Positions 36,901 through 44,881 of a stretch of 64,000 nucleotides of DNA are shown here, piece after piece. The notes under the pieces were generated by a model. That model was not told the DNA's origin. It did not search any database and worked only from the letters and a program-made list of their open reading frames with translations. Positions within the stretch are counted from its first letter, which is position 1. Every line of letters starts with the position of its first letter. The stretch lies in assembly GCF_026013965.1 (NCBI RefSeq), contig NZ_CP110341.1:2108001-2172000 (forward strand). The letters are read 5' to 3'. The stretch comes from Brevibacterium sp. JSBI002 (GTDB lineage Bacteria > Actinomycetota > Actinomycetes > Actinomycetales > Brevibacteriaceae). A program made the position numbers and the translations under genes.

Positions 36901-37511
36901 CGTGAACGGCCGAGACCGATGAGGACGGGCAGCCCCTCGGCGAGTTCGGCCAGGTGATCCGACAGCCGCTCCAGAGCAGCCAAGGTCTCCGAGGTCGACT
37001 CTGCCGTGTAGCGGCCGATGAGCACCATGAACATCGGCACCAGCGGCAGGCAGACCGCGATGATGACCGCCGAGAGGACATCGCTGAAGACGATGCGCAC
37101 CAGCAGTACGATGGGCACCACCGCGGCCGCGGTCAGGGCCGGCACCACCGTGGTGAAGTAGTCGTCGAGATCGTCGATTCCGCGGGTGACCGTGACCGCC
37201 GCATTCGTCCGCGGGCGTCCCCGGCCGCGCAGCAGACCGGAGAGGATCGAGCGCCGCAGACTCTGTTTCGAAACGGCTGCCAGGCTGGTGCCCAGACTGC
37301 GGTCGAGCCAGAGACCGCCGCCGCGCAGCAGCGCACCGAGGGCTCCGAGGACCACCCACAGTCCGGGCGCGCTGTGGCCGATGATGGCTCTCACCAGGGC
37401 TTCGGCGATGAGCACGATTCCCACCGACCGGCACAGGGCGGAGAGCACGGACAGTGCCAACCCCCGCCGACCGGTGGGCAGCTCGAGCAGGATCGACAGG
37501 GGCGAGCTCAC
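33984..37511 (-). CDS. cydDC: Fused CydDC thiol/heme ABC exporter
   Basis: This is a 1175-residue protein with two complete ABC exporters in one chain. The CydD-like half has membrane segments to about residue 330, Walker A GRSGTGKTT (about 357), signature LSPGQQRRLAL (about 437) and LDEPTAHLD. The CydC-like half has Walker A GDSGTGKTT (about 979), signature ISGGQRQRLAVA (about 1082) and LDEPTAHLD. A Pro/Ala/Glu-rich linker joins them. CydDC is needed to assemble cytochrome bd, and recent work links it to heme. E. coli uses two genes; actinobacteria often fuse them. The GTG start overlaps the cydB stop (GTGA), so all three genes are coupled. Confidence 0.94.
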   Translation of the reverse strand: MSSPLSILLELPTGRRGLALSVLSALCRSVGIVLIAEALVRAIIGHSAPGLWVVLGALGALLRGGGLWLDRSLGTSLAAVSKQSLRRSILSGLLRGRGRPRTNAAVTVTRGIDDLDDYFTTVVPALTAAAVVPIVLLVRIVFSDVLSAVIIAVCLPLVPMFMVLIGRYTAESTSETLAALERLSDHLAELAEGLPVLIGLGRSRDHARRLRELGERYHQANLTTLRIAFLSSLALELIATISVALVAVVIGVRLVNGSMDLGDGLLVLLIAPECFIPLRELGAGYHASENGREARERARALLSETPSADTGTPSAAARSRALDDSGRPGDQWVRYADGTLITWSGDIDTRPGVTTISGRSGTGKTTVLSALVGSLPADAHTTVGPVGAAYVPQAPRTFAETIGAELALFGLDADQARTALSAAGLPTDLRAQTAALSPGQQRRLALVRVRHRLGDGAELLVLDEPTAHLDADNAAIVIDMIAEAAATHRVILASHDEQVRALADTEIRPEKTHVEAAENGVPAGSKATAIAENARTDAAEAPAAQARAEAPAWAERTGSGSEPGHRSGVERHPDVSTQDSGSESWTVALRRRWSILGSSLPLFTPTMLVAALTACASSLAAIALTAVSAWLIVEASYQPPIMLLMVAIVGVRFFGLSRSVLLYVSRLRLHSAIFAALTRLRIRLWEHFERVGMSDRRLLTSDSALRAMVADADDVRDLVPRTLFPPFVSTMVVIGVSITAAVLDVRSLGWFVLVGAINLVIVPILVIRAESRLAHGIREDRNRILSVLTRALHAKDDLRTNRVDFAVLGLLAGLEADLEKKQKASARNFGLAQLWLQLSTFTTAVILAVSTDAPTEIVAVLSLMALGLGEVFASALDAFRQLPALGSALDCLPDADSAADREAEVSGHDLEVQAPAAGTTAGESEDSSRRSGPEAELVGVDALEFDEITVGWDDQTVVAGLDLRAQRGSWTVLCGDSGTGKTTSLSVLLRFLDPWSGSYRARDRSGTDHDMLTCSPEDLVGRIAWCPQEAHVFRSTVRGNLALAGRSVPGDDEMISVLRAAGLSDWGDAEGLERWVGDHGAEISGGQRQRLAVARTLLTGADVIVLDEPTAHLDDETARLLIDDLRGSLGDRTVVMVTHDRRLISDGDEVVDLGTGEPGAADLGSRDSEVEHSRV

Positions 37512-38530
37512 GATCGGATCGCCACCGGCAGCTTGTGAGCTTCGGGGATGTGGGTCTCGGCGATGCGGCCGAGGAACATCCGGTAGCTGAAGATCTGGTA
37601 GGCGATGATGATCGGCAGGATCACGATCGTCACGATGAGCATGACGTTCAAGGTGTAGTCCGACGAGGATGCCGCAGCGATCGTCAGCGAGTTCGCCGGG
37701 TCGATCGTCGAGGGCAGGACATTCGGGAAGACACCGGCGAAGACCGCGGCCAGACCGGCGATGAGGTAGATCCCGTGCAGGATGAATGCGCGCTTCTCGG
37801 CACCGGCGCGGACCGCGACGAACGCGAAGATGAGAGCGGCGATCGCGATGAGCACCGGAACGACGAGCCAGGTCCGCTGGGTGATCGAGAAGGCGAACCA
37901 GATGAGGAACGGAATCGCGGCCGGCAGCATGATCCGACCGGCCCAGCGCCGCGACCGCGCCCGGACCTCGCCCTGGGTCTTGAGACCGAGGAAGATGAGC
38001 CCGTGGGCCAGGGAGAAGCCGAGGCCGCCGAGTCCGCCGACGAGCGCCGGCCATGACATCCAGGCGAAGGCACCGCCGATCATGTCGCCATGATCATTGA
38101 GCGGCAGCCCGATGGTCGTGAGTGCGAGCATCGCACCGATGCAGAAGGCTGTTCCGGCCGATCCCACGGCCAGGGCCCAGGTCCAGAAGGCCTTCCACTT
38201 CTCCGAGTGCCCCTTTCCACGGTATTCGATGGCCACGGCGCGGAAGATCAGCGCGAGCAGGCAGATCGTCAGGGGAATGTAGAGCGCGGAGAACAGTGAG
38301 GCGTACCAGTGCGGGAAGGCCGCGAACATCGCTCCGGCAGCGGTGATCAGCCAGACCTCGTTGCCTTCCCAGACCGGACCGATCGAGTTGAGCAGAACGC
38401 GCTTGCCGCGTTCGCTGCGGCTGAGGAAGGGCATAATCATGCCCACCCCGAGGTCGAAGCCGTCGAGGAACAGGTATCCCATCCAGAGCACGACGATGAG
38501 GACGAACCAGATTGTGGCGAGGATTTCCAT
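37508..38530 (-). CDS. cydB: Cytochrome bd oxidase subunit II
   Basis: This is a 340-residue membrane protein with eight or nine helices. The start MEILATIWFVLIVVLWMGYLFLDGFDLGVGM includes the conserved FDLG motif, and the GPVWEGNEVWLITAAGAMFAAFP motif follows. It forms the oxidase with CydA and receives quinol electrons for O2 reduction at low oxygen. It starts 12 nt after the cydA stop. Confidence 0.96.
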   Translation of the reverse strand: MEILATIWFVLIVVLWMGYLFLDGFDLGVGMIMPFLSRSERGKRVLLNSIGPVWEGNEVWLITAAGAMFAAFPHWYASLFSALYIPLTICLLALIFRAVAIEYRGKGHSEKWKAFWTWALAVGSAGTAFCIGAMLALTTIGLPLNDHGDMIGGAFAWMSWPALVGGLGGLGFSLAHGLIFLGLKTQGEVRARSRRWAGRIMLPAAIPFLIWFAFSITQRTWLVVPVLIAIAALIFAFVAVRAGAEKRAFILHGIYLIAGLAAVFAGVFPNVLPSTIDPANSLTIAAASSSDYTLNVMLIVTIVILPIIIAYQIFSYRMFLGRIAETHIPEAHKLPVAIRS

Positions 38531-38542
38531 CGTGACCTTCCC

Positions 38543-40114
38543 TCAGTACGCGAACGACAGGACGTCGTCGCCGTTGTCGGTGATCGTGGGTTTCGTATTC
38601 GTCTGGTCGAGTTCGGGCATCGCCGCGGCGACTCCCCCCTTGACGTACTTCGTGATCAGCCGCAGTTCGACGACCATCAGAATTCCGTAGACGGAGGTGA
38701 GACTGATCAGTGAGAACAGCAGCATCGCCGGTGTCACCTCGGGTGACAGCGCCGCCTGGGTGTACATGTACACCCCGTCGAGCTGAGCCGGGTTCGGTGC
38801 GACGACGAAGGGCTGGCGTCCCATTTCGGTGAAGATCCATCCTGCCGAGTTCGCCAGGAACGGCGCCGTGATGGCCAGGACGAATCCGCGGCTGAGCCAT
38901 TTCGACTCGGGCACCGTGCCCTTGCGGGCCAGCCACAGCCCGATGACGCAGACGCCGGCGGCCAGAACGCCGAACCCGATCATCATGCGGAAGCCCCAGT
39001 AGGTGACGATCATGATCGGCTGGTAGTCGATGGGTTCGCCGGCGTGGTCGCCGTACCGCGGGTCGTCGGGGATATGGGTGCCGTAGCGCTCCTGGTATTC
39101 AGGCAGCAGCGTCGTCACTCCGTGGACCGGGGTATCGAAGTCGCCGTTGGCCAGGAAGGACAGCAGACCGGGGATCTCGAAGATGTTCTGCACTCCGTCG
39201 CAGTCGTTCGACGACGGATCGGCGATCGTGAGGACGGAGAATTGGGTGCCGTCGTGGCAGGCCGCCTCGGCGGAGGCCATCTTCATGGGCTGCTGATCGA
39301 ACATCAGCTTGGCTTGGACGTCGCCGGTGATCGAAACGCCGGCGAAGGCGAGGACGCCGACGATCGCGCCGATGCGCAGGGACTTGATCCACACCGCATG
39401 ATCCGTCTTGTCCCGCCCGGGAAGCTCCTTCGAAGAGCCCACGACGACCTTGCCGTCGGCACCGACGGTGTCGATTCCGGCCTTGCGCCGGTGGTAGAGG
39501 TGGTACCAGGAGATGCCGAGGAGGAAGGATCCGCCCACTGCCAGGGCGCCGAAGATCGTGTGCGTGAAGGCGGCGACGGCGGTGTTGTTGCCGAGGACCG
39601 CCCAGACGTCGGTCATCACGGGCCGACCGTCGACCATCTCGACGCCGACGGGGTGCTGCATCCAGGAATTCGCGACGATGATGAAGTAGGCCGAGATCCA
39701 TGTGCCGATGACGGCGAGCCACAGCGAGCCGAGATGAACCGCGCGAGGCAGTCGGCCCCAGCCGAAGATCCACAGGCCGAGGAACGTCGATTCGAGGAAG
39801 AATGCCAGCAGAGCCTCAAGCGCAAGGGGTGCGCCGAAGACGTCGCCGACGAAGCGGGAGTATTCGCTCCAAGCCATGCCGAATTGGAATTCCTGGACCA
39901 GTCCGGTAGCCACGCCCATGATGAAGTTGATGAGGAAGAGCTTGCCGAAGAACTTCGTGCTCCGCAGGTACACCTCGTTGCCGGTGCGATGATAGATCGT
40001 CTGCAGGACCGCCACGAGCATGCCGAGTCCCAGGGTCAACGGCACCATCCAGAAGTGGTAGACCGTTGTGATTCCGAATTGCCACCGTCCGATGAGGACC
40101 GGGTCCAGCTCCAT
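38543..40114 (-). CDS. cydA: Cytochrome bd oxidase subunit I
   Basis: This 523-residue subunit holds hemes b558, b595 and d. GRWQFGITTVYHFWMVPLTLGLG at the N-terminus contains the proximal heme His, and MQHPVG follows. The quinol-binding Q loop (about residues 250-380) is of the short type. GWIFTEMGRQPF near the C-terminus is also conserved. GGAG lies 5 nt before the ATG. The promoter region contains a perfect 17-bp palindrome related to the site before blaI. This suggests control of cydABDC by the neighbouring BlaI-family regulator. Confidence 0.96.
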   Translation of the reverse strand: MELDPVLIGRWQFGITTVYHFWMVPLTLGLGMLVAVLQTIYHRTGNEVYLRSTKFFGKLFLINFIMGVATGLVQEFQFGMAWSEYSRFVGDVFGAPLALEALLAFFLESTFLGLWIFGWGRLPRAVHLGSLWLAVIGTWISAYFIIVANSWMQHPVGVEMVDGRPVMTDVWAVLGNNTAVAAFTHTIFGALAVGGSFLLGISWYHLYHRRKAGIDTVGADGKVVVGSSKELPGRDKTDHAVWIKSLRIGAIVGVLAFAGVSITGDVQAKLMFDQQPMKMASAEAACHDGTQFSVLTIADPSSNDCDGVQNIFEIPGLLSFLANGDFDTPVHGVTTLLPEYQERYGTHIPDDPRYGDHAGEPIDYQPIMIVTYWGFRMMIGFGVLAAGVCVIGLWLARKGTVPESKWLSRGFVLAITAPFLANSAGWIFTEMGRQPFVVAPNPAQLDGVYMYTQAALSPEVTPAMLLFSLISLTSVYGILMVVELRLITKYVKGGVAAAMPELDQTNTKPTITDNGDDVLSFAY

Positions 40115-40147
40115 GGATGCTCCATTCAGGTTTCACGCGAGCAATGT

Positions 40148-40181
40148 TTCTACGTCACGTAGAATTCCACAGTCCGTAGAA
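40148..40181 (-). promoter_or_regulatory. Tandem BlaI-type operators in front of cydA
   Basis: TTCTACGTCACGTAGAA (40148-40164) is a perfect 17-bp palindrome. A second related site, TTCCACAGTCCGTAGAA (40165-40181), follows without gap. Both fit TTCnAC-N5-GTAGAa. They lie 34-67 nt upstream of the cydA ATG. Confidence 0.65.
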
Positions 40182-40292
40182 GCAATGCCCGAGTGGTTTC
40201 ATCATTCAAGACTCCCGGTTCCAAGTATGCGCTCGGGCAAGCTCCCCTGACCAGAGCCGCCCCTCTGCCGATGCGCACGCGTCTATGTGGAA

Positions 40293-40316
40293 TTCGACAG
40301 ACTGTAGAGATATACT
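40293..40316 (+). promoter_or_regulatory. BlaI-type operator next to the blaI -10 box
   Basis: TTCGACAGACTGTAGAG (40293-40309) matches the two cydA-side sites. It is followed at once by a -10 TATACT (40311-40316). No clear -35 is present; the operator occupies the spacer. Confidence 0.6.
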
Positions 40317-40357
40317 GGAGCGATCAGACCGGCAAAGAAATTGAGGGCGAAAGAACT

Positions 40358-40720
40358 GTGGGAACACTGGGTGAACTCGAACGCAGCGTCATGGACGCCA
40401 TCTGGGTCCACGACGACGGGTTGAGCGCCGCCGAACTCCGCGAAGTCCTCTCGGATCGCGAGCTCGCGCTGACAACGGTCCATACCGTCCTGTCTCGACT
40501 CGAGAAGAAGGGCTTCGTCACTCGCGATCGCAGCGTCCGTCCGCATCGCTACGTCGCGGTATCGACACGTGAAGACCACGTGGTGGAGCTGATGACCGAG
40601 ATGCTGTCTCAGGCACCGGATCGTCAGGCTGTCCTCGCTCGCTTCCTCGGCACCGTCTCTGAGGCCGATACCAAGGCGCTGCGCAATCTGCTCGGGCGCA
40701 ATCACTCGACGCAGTCCTGA
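40358..40720 (+). CDS. BlaI/MecI-family transcriptional repressor
   Basis: This 120-residue protein has a winged-helix domain (GELERSVMDAIW, LALTTVHTVLSRLEKKGFVTRD) and a dimerisation tail. BlaI proteins bind TACxxTGTA-like palindromes and are cleaved or released by M56 membrane peptidases. Here an M56 gene follows 18 nt downstream and no beta-lactamase is near. The related operator sites in the blaI and cydA promoters suggest it controls the cytochrome bd operon. The start is GTG at 40358, after a GGGCGAAAG purine stretch. Confidence 0.88.
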   Translation: MGTLGELERSVMDAIWVHDDGLSAAELREVLSDRELALTTVHTVLSRLEKKGFVTRDRSVRPHRYVAVSTREDHVVELMTEMLSQAPDRQAVLARFLGTVSEADTKALRNLLGRNHSTQS

Positions 40721-40738
40721 CCCAGGCCGGTCACCTCA

Positions 40739-41632
40739 ATGACCATCGTGGGAATCGTTCTGGCCGTGCTGGCTTTTCTGCTGGCATGGCCTATTCCTGC
40801 GGCACTCGCGCGTTTCCGCGGTGACCCGATCTCCGAGGTCGTCCTCTGGCAGGCAGTCGGACTCTCCGGAGGCCTCTCCCTCATCGGCGCCGCCCTCGCC
40901 TTCGCGGTCGCCCCGGGAACGACGAGTCTCCCGCAGGGACTCTTCGACCTTATCCGGGGCAAAGACCACACTCAGCTCTCACTCTCGGCCTGGATCTTCC
41001 TCATCATCGCCGTGCTCCTCATCGCTCGGCTGCTCGGTTGCCTGATCTTGACCCTCTATTCGGCGCGACAGACTCGCCTGCGCCACGACGAGATCCTGCA
41101 TCTGCTCAGTGAACCGTCGATCGCCTATCCCGACACACGCATCATCACGACCGACGAAGCCGTCGCCTACTGCCTGCCCAAGGGGCCGCGGAAGGGCACT
41201 GCCGTACTGTCGACCGGTCTGCTCAAAGCCCTCGACGAGGATGAGCGCACCGCCGTCATCGCCCATGAGCGGGCGCATCTGGATTTCCGGCACGATGTGC
41301 TCGTCATCCCGTTCGCCGCATGGCATCGGGCCCTGCCGTACTTCTCGGCCACGGCGATCGGGCTGAACTCGGTGAATCGGCTCATCGAACTCATGGCCGA
41401 CGATCAGGCCCGCGATCATGTCGATCCGCAGATCCTGGCTCAGGCGGTGAGATCGGCCGCCGCGATCAGTCCCGACCACCGCAGCGATCTGTCTCTGCAA
41501 CGCATCCAGCGCCTGTCGCATCCCCTGGATCCGGCAAGGATCCCCGTGCGGCTGATGTCGATCGGACTGGCCGTACTGCTGCTGCTCCTGCCGACCCTGC
41601 TCATCGTCACACCGTCCGCATTCGGCATCTGA
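40739..41632 (+). CDS. M56-family membrane metallopeptidase (BlaR1-like, no sensor domain)
   Basis: This 297-residue protein has four predicted membrane helices (about 4-22, 38-60, 82-104 and 272-292). The zinc site HERAH lies near residue 180, with ELMADDQARDH as the third-ligand helix. It lacks the penicillin-binding sensor domain of BlaR1. It probably inactivates the adjacent BlaI-like repressor in response to an unknown membrane or redox signal. The pair is cotranscribed. A strong terminator overlaps its stop codon. Confidence 0.85.
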   Translation: MTIVGIVLAVLAFLLAWPIPAALARFRGDPISEVVLWQAVGLSGGLSLIGAALAFAVAPGTTSLPQGLFDLIRGKDHTQLSLSAWIFLIIAVLLIARLLGCLILTLYSARQTRLRHDEILHLLSEPSIAYPDTRIITTDEAVAYCLPKGPRKGTAVLSTGLLKALDEDERTAVIAHERAHLDFRHDVLVIPFAAWHRALPYFSATAIGLNSVNRLIELMADDQARDHVDPQILAQAVRSAAAISPDHRSDLSLQRIQRLSHPLDPARIPVRLMSIGLAVLLLLLPTLLIVTPSAFGI

Positions 41633-41659
41633 GCCCGGACCGAGAATCGGTCCGGGCTC
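41631..41659. terminator. Perfect 13-bp terminator hairpin
   Basis: Arms 41631-41643 and 41647-41659 with a GAA loop, between the convergent M56 peptidase and topoisomerase genes. It overlaps the last two bases of the peptidase stop. Confidence 0.8.
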
Positions 41660-41711
41660 AGTTGGGTTGGTGTTGAATCGGATCAGTTGGTGCTGACCCA
41701 GTCCGTCGATC

Positions 41712-43823
41712 TCAGCTGTCGATGCGTTCGGCATCGAGGACGGCGGCGCCGGAGACGATGAACTCCTTGCGCGGCCCGACCGAGGATCCCATGAGGAGTT
41801 CGAAGGTGTTCTCCGCCATCTCGGCATCGGCCATCGTCACGCGTCGCAGGGTGCGCATGCTCGGGTCCATGGTCGTCTCGGCCAACTGGTCGGCATCCAT
41901 CTCACCGAGGCCCTTGTAGCGCTGGATCGGTTCCTTGTAGGTCTTCTTCTGCTTCTCGAGTTTCTTCAGCAGAGCGTGGAGCTCGGCCTCGGTGTAGGTG
42001 TAGATGACGTCGTTGGGCGTTCCGCGCTTCGTCACGACCTCCACCCGGTGCAGCGGAGGCACCGCGGCGAAGACGCGACCGGCTTCGACCAGCGGCTTCA
42101 TGTAACGGAAGAACAGAGTCAGCAGGAGAGTGCGGATATGCGCTCCGTCGACATCGGCGTCGGTCATGATGATGACTCGACCGTACCGGGCAGCGTCGAT
42201 ATCGAAGCTGCGCCCGGAGCCGGCGCCGATGACCTGGATGAGCGCTGAGCATTCGACATTGGCGAGCATGTCGGCCAAGGTTGCCTTCTGCACGTTGAGG
42301 ATCTTCCCGCGGATGGGGAACAGCGCCTGGTGGTCGGAGTTGCGGGCGGCCTTCGCCGTCCCCATCGCCGAGTCTCCCTCGACGATGAACAGCTCCGTGT
42401 TCTCCACCCCATTGTCGCGGCAGTCGTAGAGCTTCGCCGGCAGCGATGAGGCTTCCAGCGCGGTCTTGCGCCGTTGGTTCTCCTTGTGGGTGCGGGCGGA
42501 GATGCGCGACTTCATCTCGGCCACGACCTTCTCCATGAGCACCGCGGCCTGCTGCTTCTCTGCACGCTTGGTCGAGGCAAGCACCTCGCCGAGCTGAGAC
42601 TCGACGGTCTTCGCCACGATCTGTCGCACTGCGGCGGTGCCGAGAACTTCCTTGGTCTGCCCCTCGAACTGGGGTTCGGCCAGCTGCACGGTGACGACGG
42701 CGGTGATGCCGGCGAGCACATCGTCCTTCTCGAGCTTGTCCTTGCCGACCTTGAGTTTGCGTGCGTTGACGTCGACTGCCTTGCGCATCGCCTTCAGGCA
42801 GGCCTGTTCGAACCCAGCGAGGTGTGTTCCGCCCTGTGGGGTGGCGACGACGTTGACGAAGGACTTCAGCTTCGTGTCGTAGCCCGTCCCCCAGCGCAGA
42901 GCGATATCGACGCCGACCTCGCGCTCGACTTCCTTGGACTCAAGATGACCCGAGGAGTTGAGGACCGGGACGGTCTCCTTGAAGGTGCCGGTGTTCTGCA
43001 GACGCCAGGTATCGGTGATCGGCGGATCGATGGAGAGGTGGTCGACGAATTCGGTGATTCCGCCGTCGAATTTGAAGACCTCTTCGCGCTCCTCGATGAC
43101 GGCCCCGGTCTCGTCACGGGCGACGCCGCGACGGTCGACGATGCGCAGTTCGAGGCCGGGCACGAGGAAGGCGGTCTGACGGGCGCGTTCGACCAGATGC
43201 GAGTAGTCGAACTGGGCCTTGGACAGGAAGATCTGCGGATCGGCCCAGTACTGGACCCGAGTGCCGGTGGCGCCGCGCTTGGCCTTGCCGACGATGTCGA
43301 GACCGGTCGGCTCCTGGAAGGCCTCGAAGGGGTTGTCGGGGCTCGGTGTGCCGGAGGAGTCGTCGAAGCGGCCCGGCACGCCTCGGCGGAAGGACATCTT
43401 GTGCACCTTCGATCCGCGGGTGACCTCGACGTCGAGGCGAGCGGACAGGGCGTTGACGACTGAGGCGCCGACTCCGTGCAGTCCGCCCGAAGCGGCGTAG
43501 GAGGAGCCGCCGAACTTTCCGCCGGCATGGAGCTTGGTCATGACGACTTCGACGCCGGTCAGTCCGGTCTTCGGTTCGATGTCGACGGGGATGCCGCGGC
43601 CCTTATCGGTGACGGCCACCGATCCGTCAGCGGCGAGTTCGATGAGGATCTCGGAACCGTGTCCGCCGAGCGCCTCGTCGACGGAGTTGTCGATAACCTC
43701 CCACAGACAGTGCATGAGACCACGGGAATCGGTCGTGCCGATGTACATGCCGGGTCGCTTGCGAACCGCCTCAAGACCGGACAGGACGGACAGGTGCCTG
43801 GCGCCGTAGCTTTCGTCTTCCAC
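41712..43823 (-). CDS. parE: Type IIA DNA topoisomerase subunit B (ParE/GyrB-like)
   Basis: This is a 703-residue ATPase subunit. The GHKL ATP site shows EVIDNSVDEALGG, DKGRGIPVD and LHGVGASVVNALS. The TOPRIM domain has VEGDSAMGTAKAARN and DADVDGAHIRTLLL, and the closing RYKGLGEMDADQLAETTMDP is conserved. It decatenates or relaxes DNA together with a subunit A that is not in this window. Position near sigA fits the second, ParE-type subunit and not gyrB, which normally lies near dnaA; this is inference. Confidence 0.9.
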   Translation of the reverse strand: MEDESYGARHLSVLSGLEAVRKRPGMYIGTTDSRGLMHCLWEVIDNSVDEALGGHGSEILIELAADGSVAVTDKGRGIPVDIEPKTGLTGVEVVMTKLHAGGKFGGSSYAASGGLHGVGASVVNALSARLDVEVTRGSKVHKMSFRRGVPGRFDDSSGTPSPDNPFEAFQEPTGLDIVGKAKRGATGTRVQYWADPQIFLSKAQFDYSHLVERARQTAFLVPGLELRIVDRRGVARDETGAVIEEREEVFKFDGGITEFVDHLSIDPPITDTWRLQNTGTFKETVPVLNSSGHLESKEVEREVGVDIALRWGTGYDTKLKSFVNVVATPQGGTHLAGFEQACLKAMRKAVDVNARKLKVGKDKLEKDDVLAGITAVVTVQLAEPQFEGQTKEVLGTAAVRQIVAKTVESQLGEVLASTKRAEKQQAAVLMEKVVAEMKSRISARTHKENQRRKTALEASSLPAKLYDCRDNGVENTELFIVEGDSAMGTAKAARNSDHQALFPIRGKILNVQKATLADMLANVECSALIQVIGAGSGRSFDIDAARYGRVIIMTDADVDGAHIRTLLLTLFFRYMKPLVEAGRVFAAVPPLHRVEVVTKRGTPNDVIYTYTEAELHALLKKLEKQKKTYKEPIQRYKGLGEMDADQLAETTMDPSMRTLRRVTMADAEMAENTFELLMGSSVGPRKEFIVSGAAVLDAERIDS

Positions 43824-43949
43824 ACAATTCCTCTCGTTCGATTAAATTCTAATCGCTGCGCGCTCAGGACCCTATTCCCTCGGGCTCGTGTCGGGAATCC
43901 ATCCGGTCGCCCCCGACCATGGGCACTCCTGAGCTGAAACAATGGAGTC

Positions 43950-44798
43950 ATGCCGCATCGCCTCCTCGTCCCGAGTCTCATTCTCACCGCCGCTCTCAGC
44001 CTGCCCGGCTTGGCGGCCTGCTCCCAGGACGCAGGTGCCCCCGGACAAACGACTCAGGCGGCCGAGACCACCGGCAAGTCTCCGACTGCCGGCAACGGTG
44101 GAGACGGAGGCGACGATGCGAAGTCAGCGGCCGCCTCGGCGAAGGAGGAAGAGGCCGATCTCGAAGGGAAGGTCATTGCGATCGATCCGGGACACAACGG
44201 CGGAAATGCGGACCATCCGGAGAAGATCAACCGGCAGGTTCCGGACGGGCGCGGCGGGACGAAGGCCTGCAACACCACGGGCACCTCGACGAACTCCGAC
44301 TACCCGGAAGCCGATTTCACCTGGGCGGTGGCGAAGAAGCTGGAGAAGTCGCTGACCGACGCGGGAGCCGAAGTCGTGCTCAGCCGCAAGGACAACAAGG
44401 GCGTCGGACCGTGTGTGGACGAGCGCGGGACGTTCGCCGACGATGCGGACCTGCTCGTGAGCATCCACGCCAACGGCAGCGAGTCGAGTTCGGTGAAGGG
44501 CTTCCACATCATCGTCGCCGATCCCGGCGAGGACGAGAAGACGGAGAAGAAATCGGTGGACCTGGCGAAGTCCGTGGGGAGTTCGATGGGTGAGGAGTTC
44601 ACTCCGAACAAGGCCTATGGAAAGGACGCGATCAGCCGGCGCCCGGACCTGGCCGGGTTGAACAACGCATCGGTTCCCGCCGTCATCGTCGAATGCGGAG
44701 AGATGCGCAACCCGTCGGAGGCTAAGCTCATGGAGTCGAAGTCCGGCCAGAGGAGATACGCCGACGCCCTGTTCGACGGCATCGTCGACTGGTTCTGA
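43950..44798 (+). CDS. N-acetylmuramoyl-L-alanine amidase lipoprotein (Amidase_3)
   Basis: This is a 282-residue protein. Its signal peptide ends at a lipobox-like LAAC (Cys24), followed by a Thr/Gly/Asp-rich linker. From about residue 72 an Amidase_3 domain begins (KVIAIDPGHNGGN). The zinc ligands are the His of DPGHNG and the His of VSIHANG, and the catalytic Glu lies in VIVECGEM. It cleaves the bond between MurNAc and L-alanine in peptidoglycan. The closing region RRYADALFDGIVDWF is typical. It is monocistronic, with a strong terminator. Confidence 0.88.
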   Translation: MPHRLLVPSLILTAALSLPGLAACSQDAGAPGQTTQAAETTGKSPTAGNGGDGGDDAKSAAASAKEEEADLEGKVIAIDPGHNGGNADHPEKINRQVPDGRGGTKACNTTGTSTNSDYPEADFTWAVAKKLEKSLTDAGAEVVLSRKDNKGVGPCVDERGTFADDADLLVSIHANGSESSSVKGFHIIVADPGEDEKTEKKSVDLAKSVGSSMGEEFTPNKAYGKDAISRRPDLAGLNNASVPAVIVECGEMRNPSEAKLMESKSGQRRYADALFDGIVDWF

Positions 44799-44811
44799 CC
44801 CGGATAAGCGA

Positions 44812-44840
44812 AACGCCCCTGGGACGATCCCAGGGGCGTT
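44812..44840. terminator. Perfect 13-bp terminator hairpin
   Basis: Arms 44812-44824 and 44828-44840 with a CGA loop, between the convergent amidase and sigA genes. Confidence 0.85.
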
Positions 44841-44881
44841 CGCATCAGACTGATCCGATCACGGACCGGCCGAAGTGAGAC

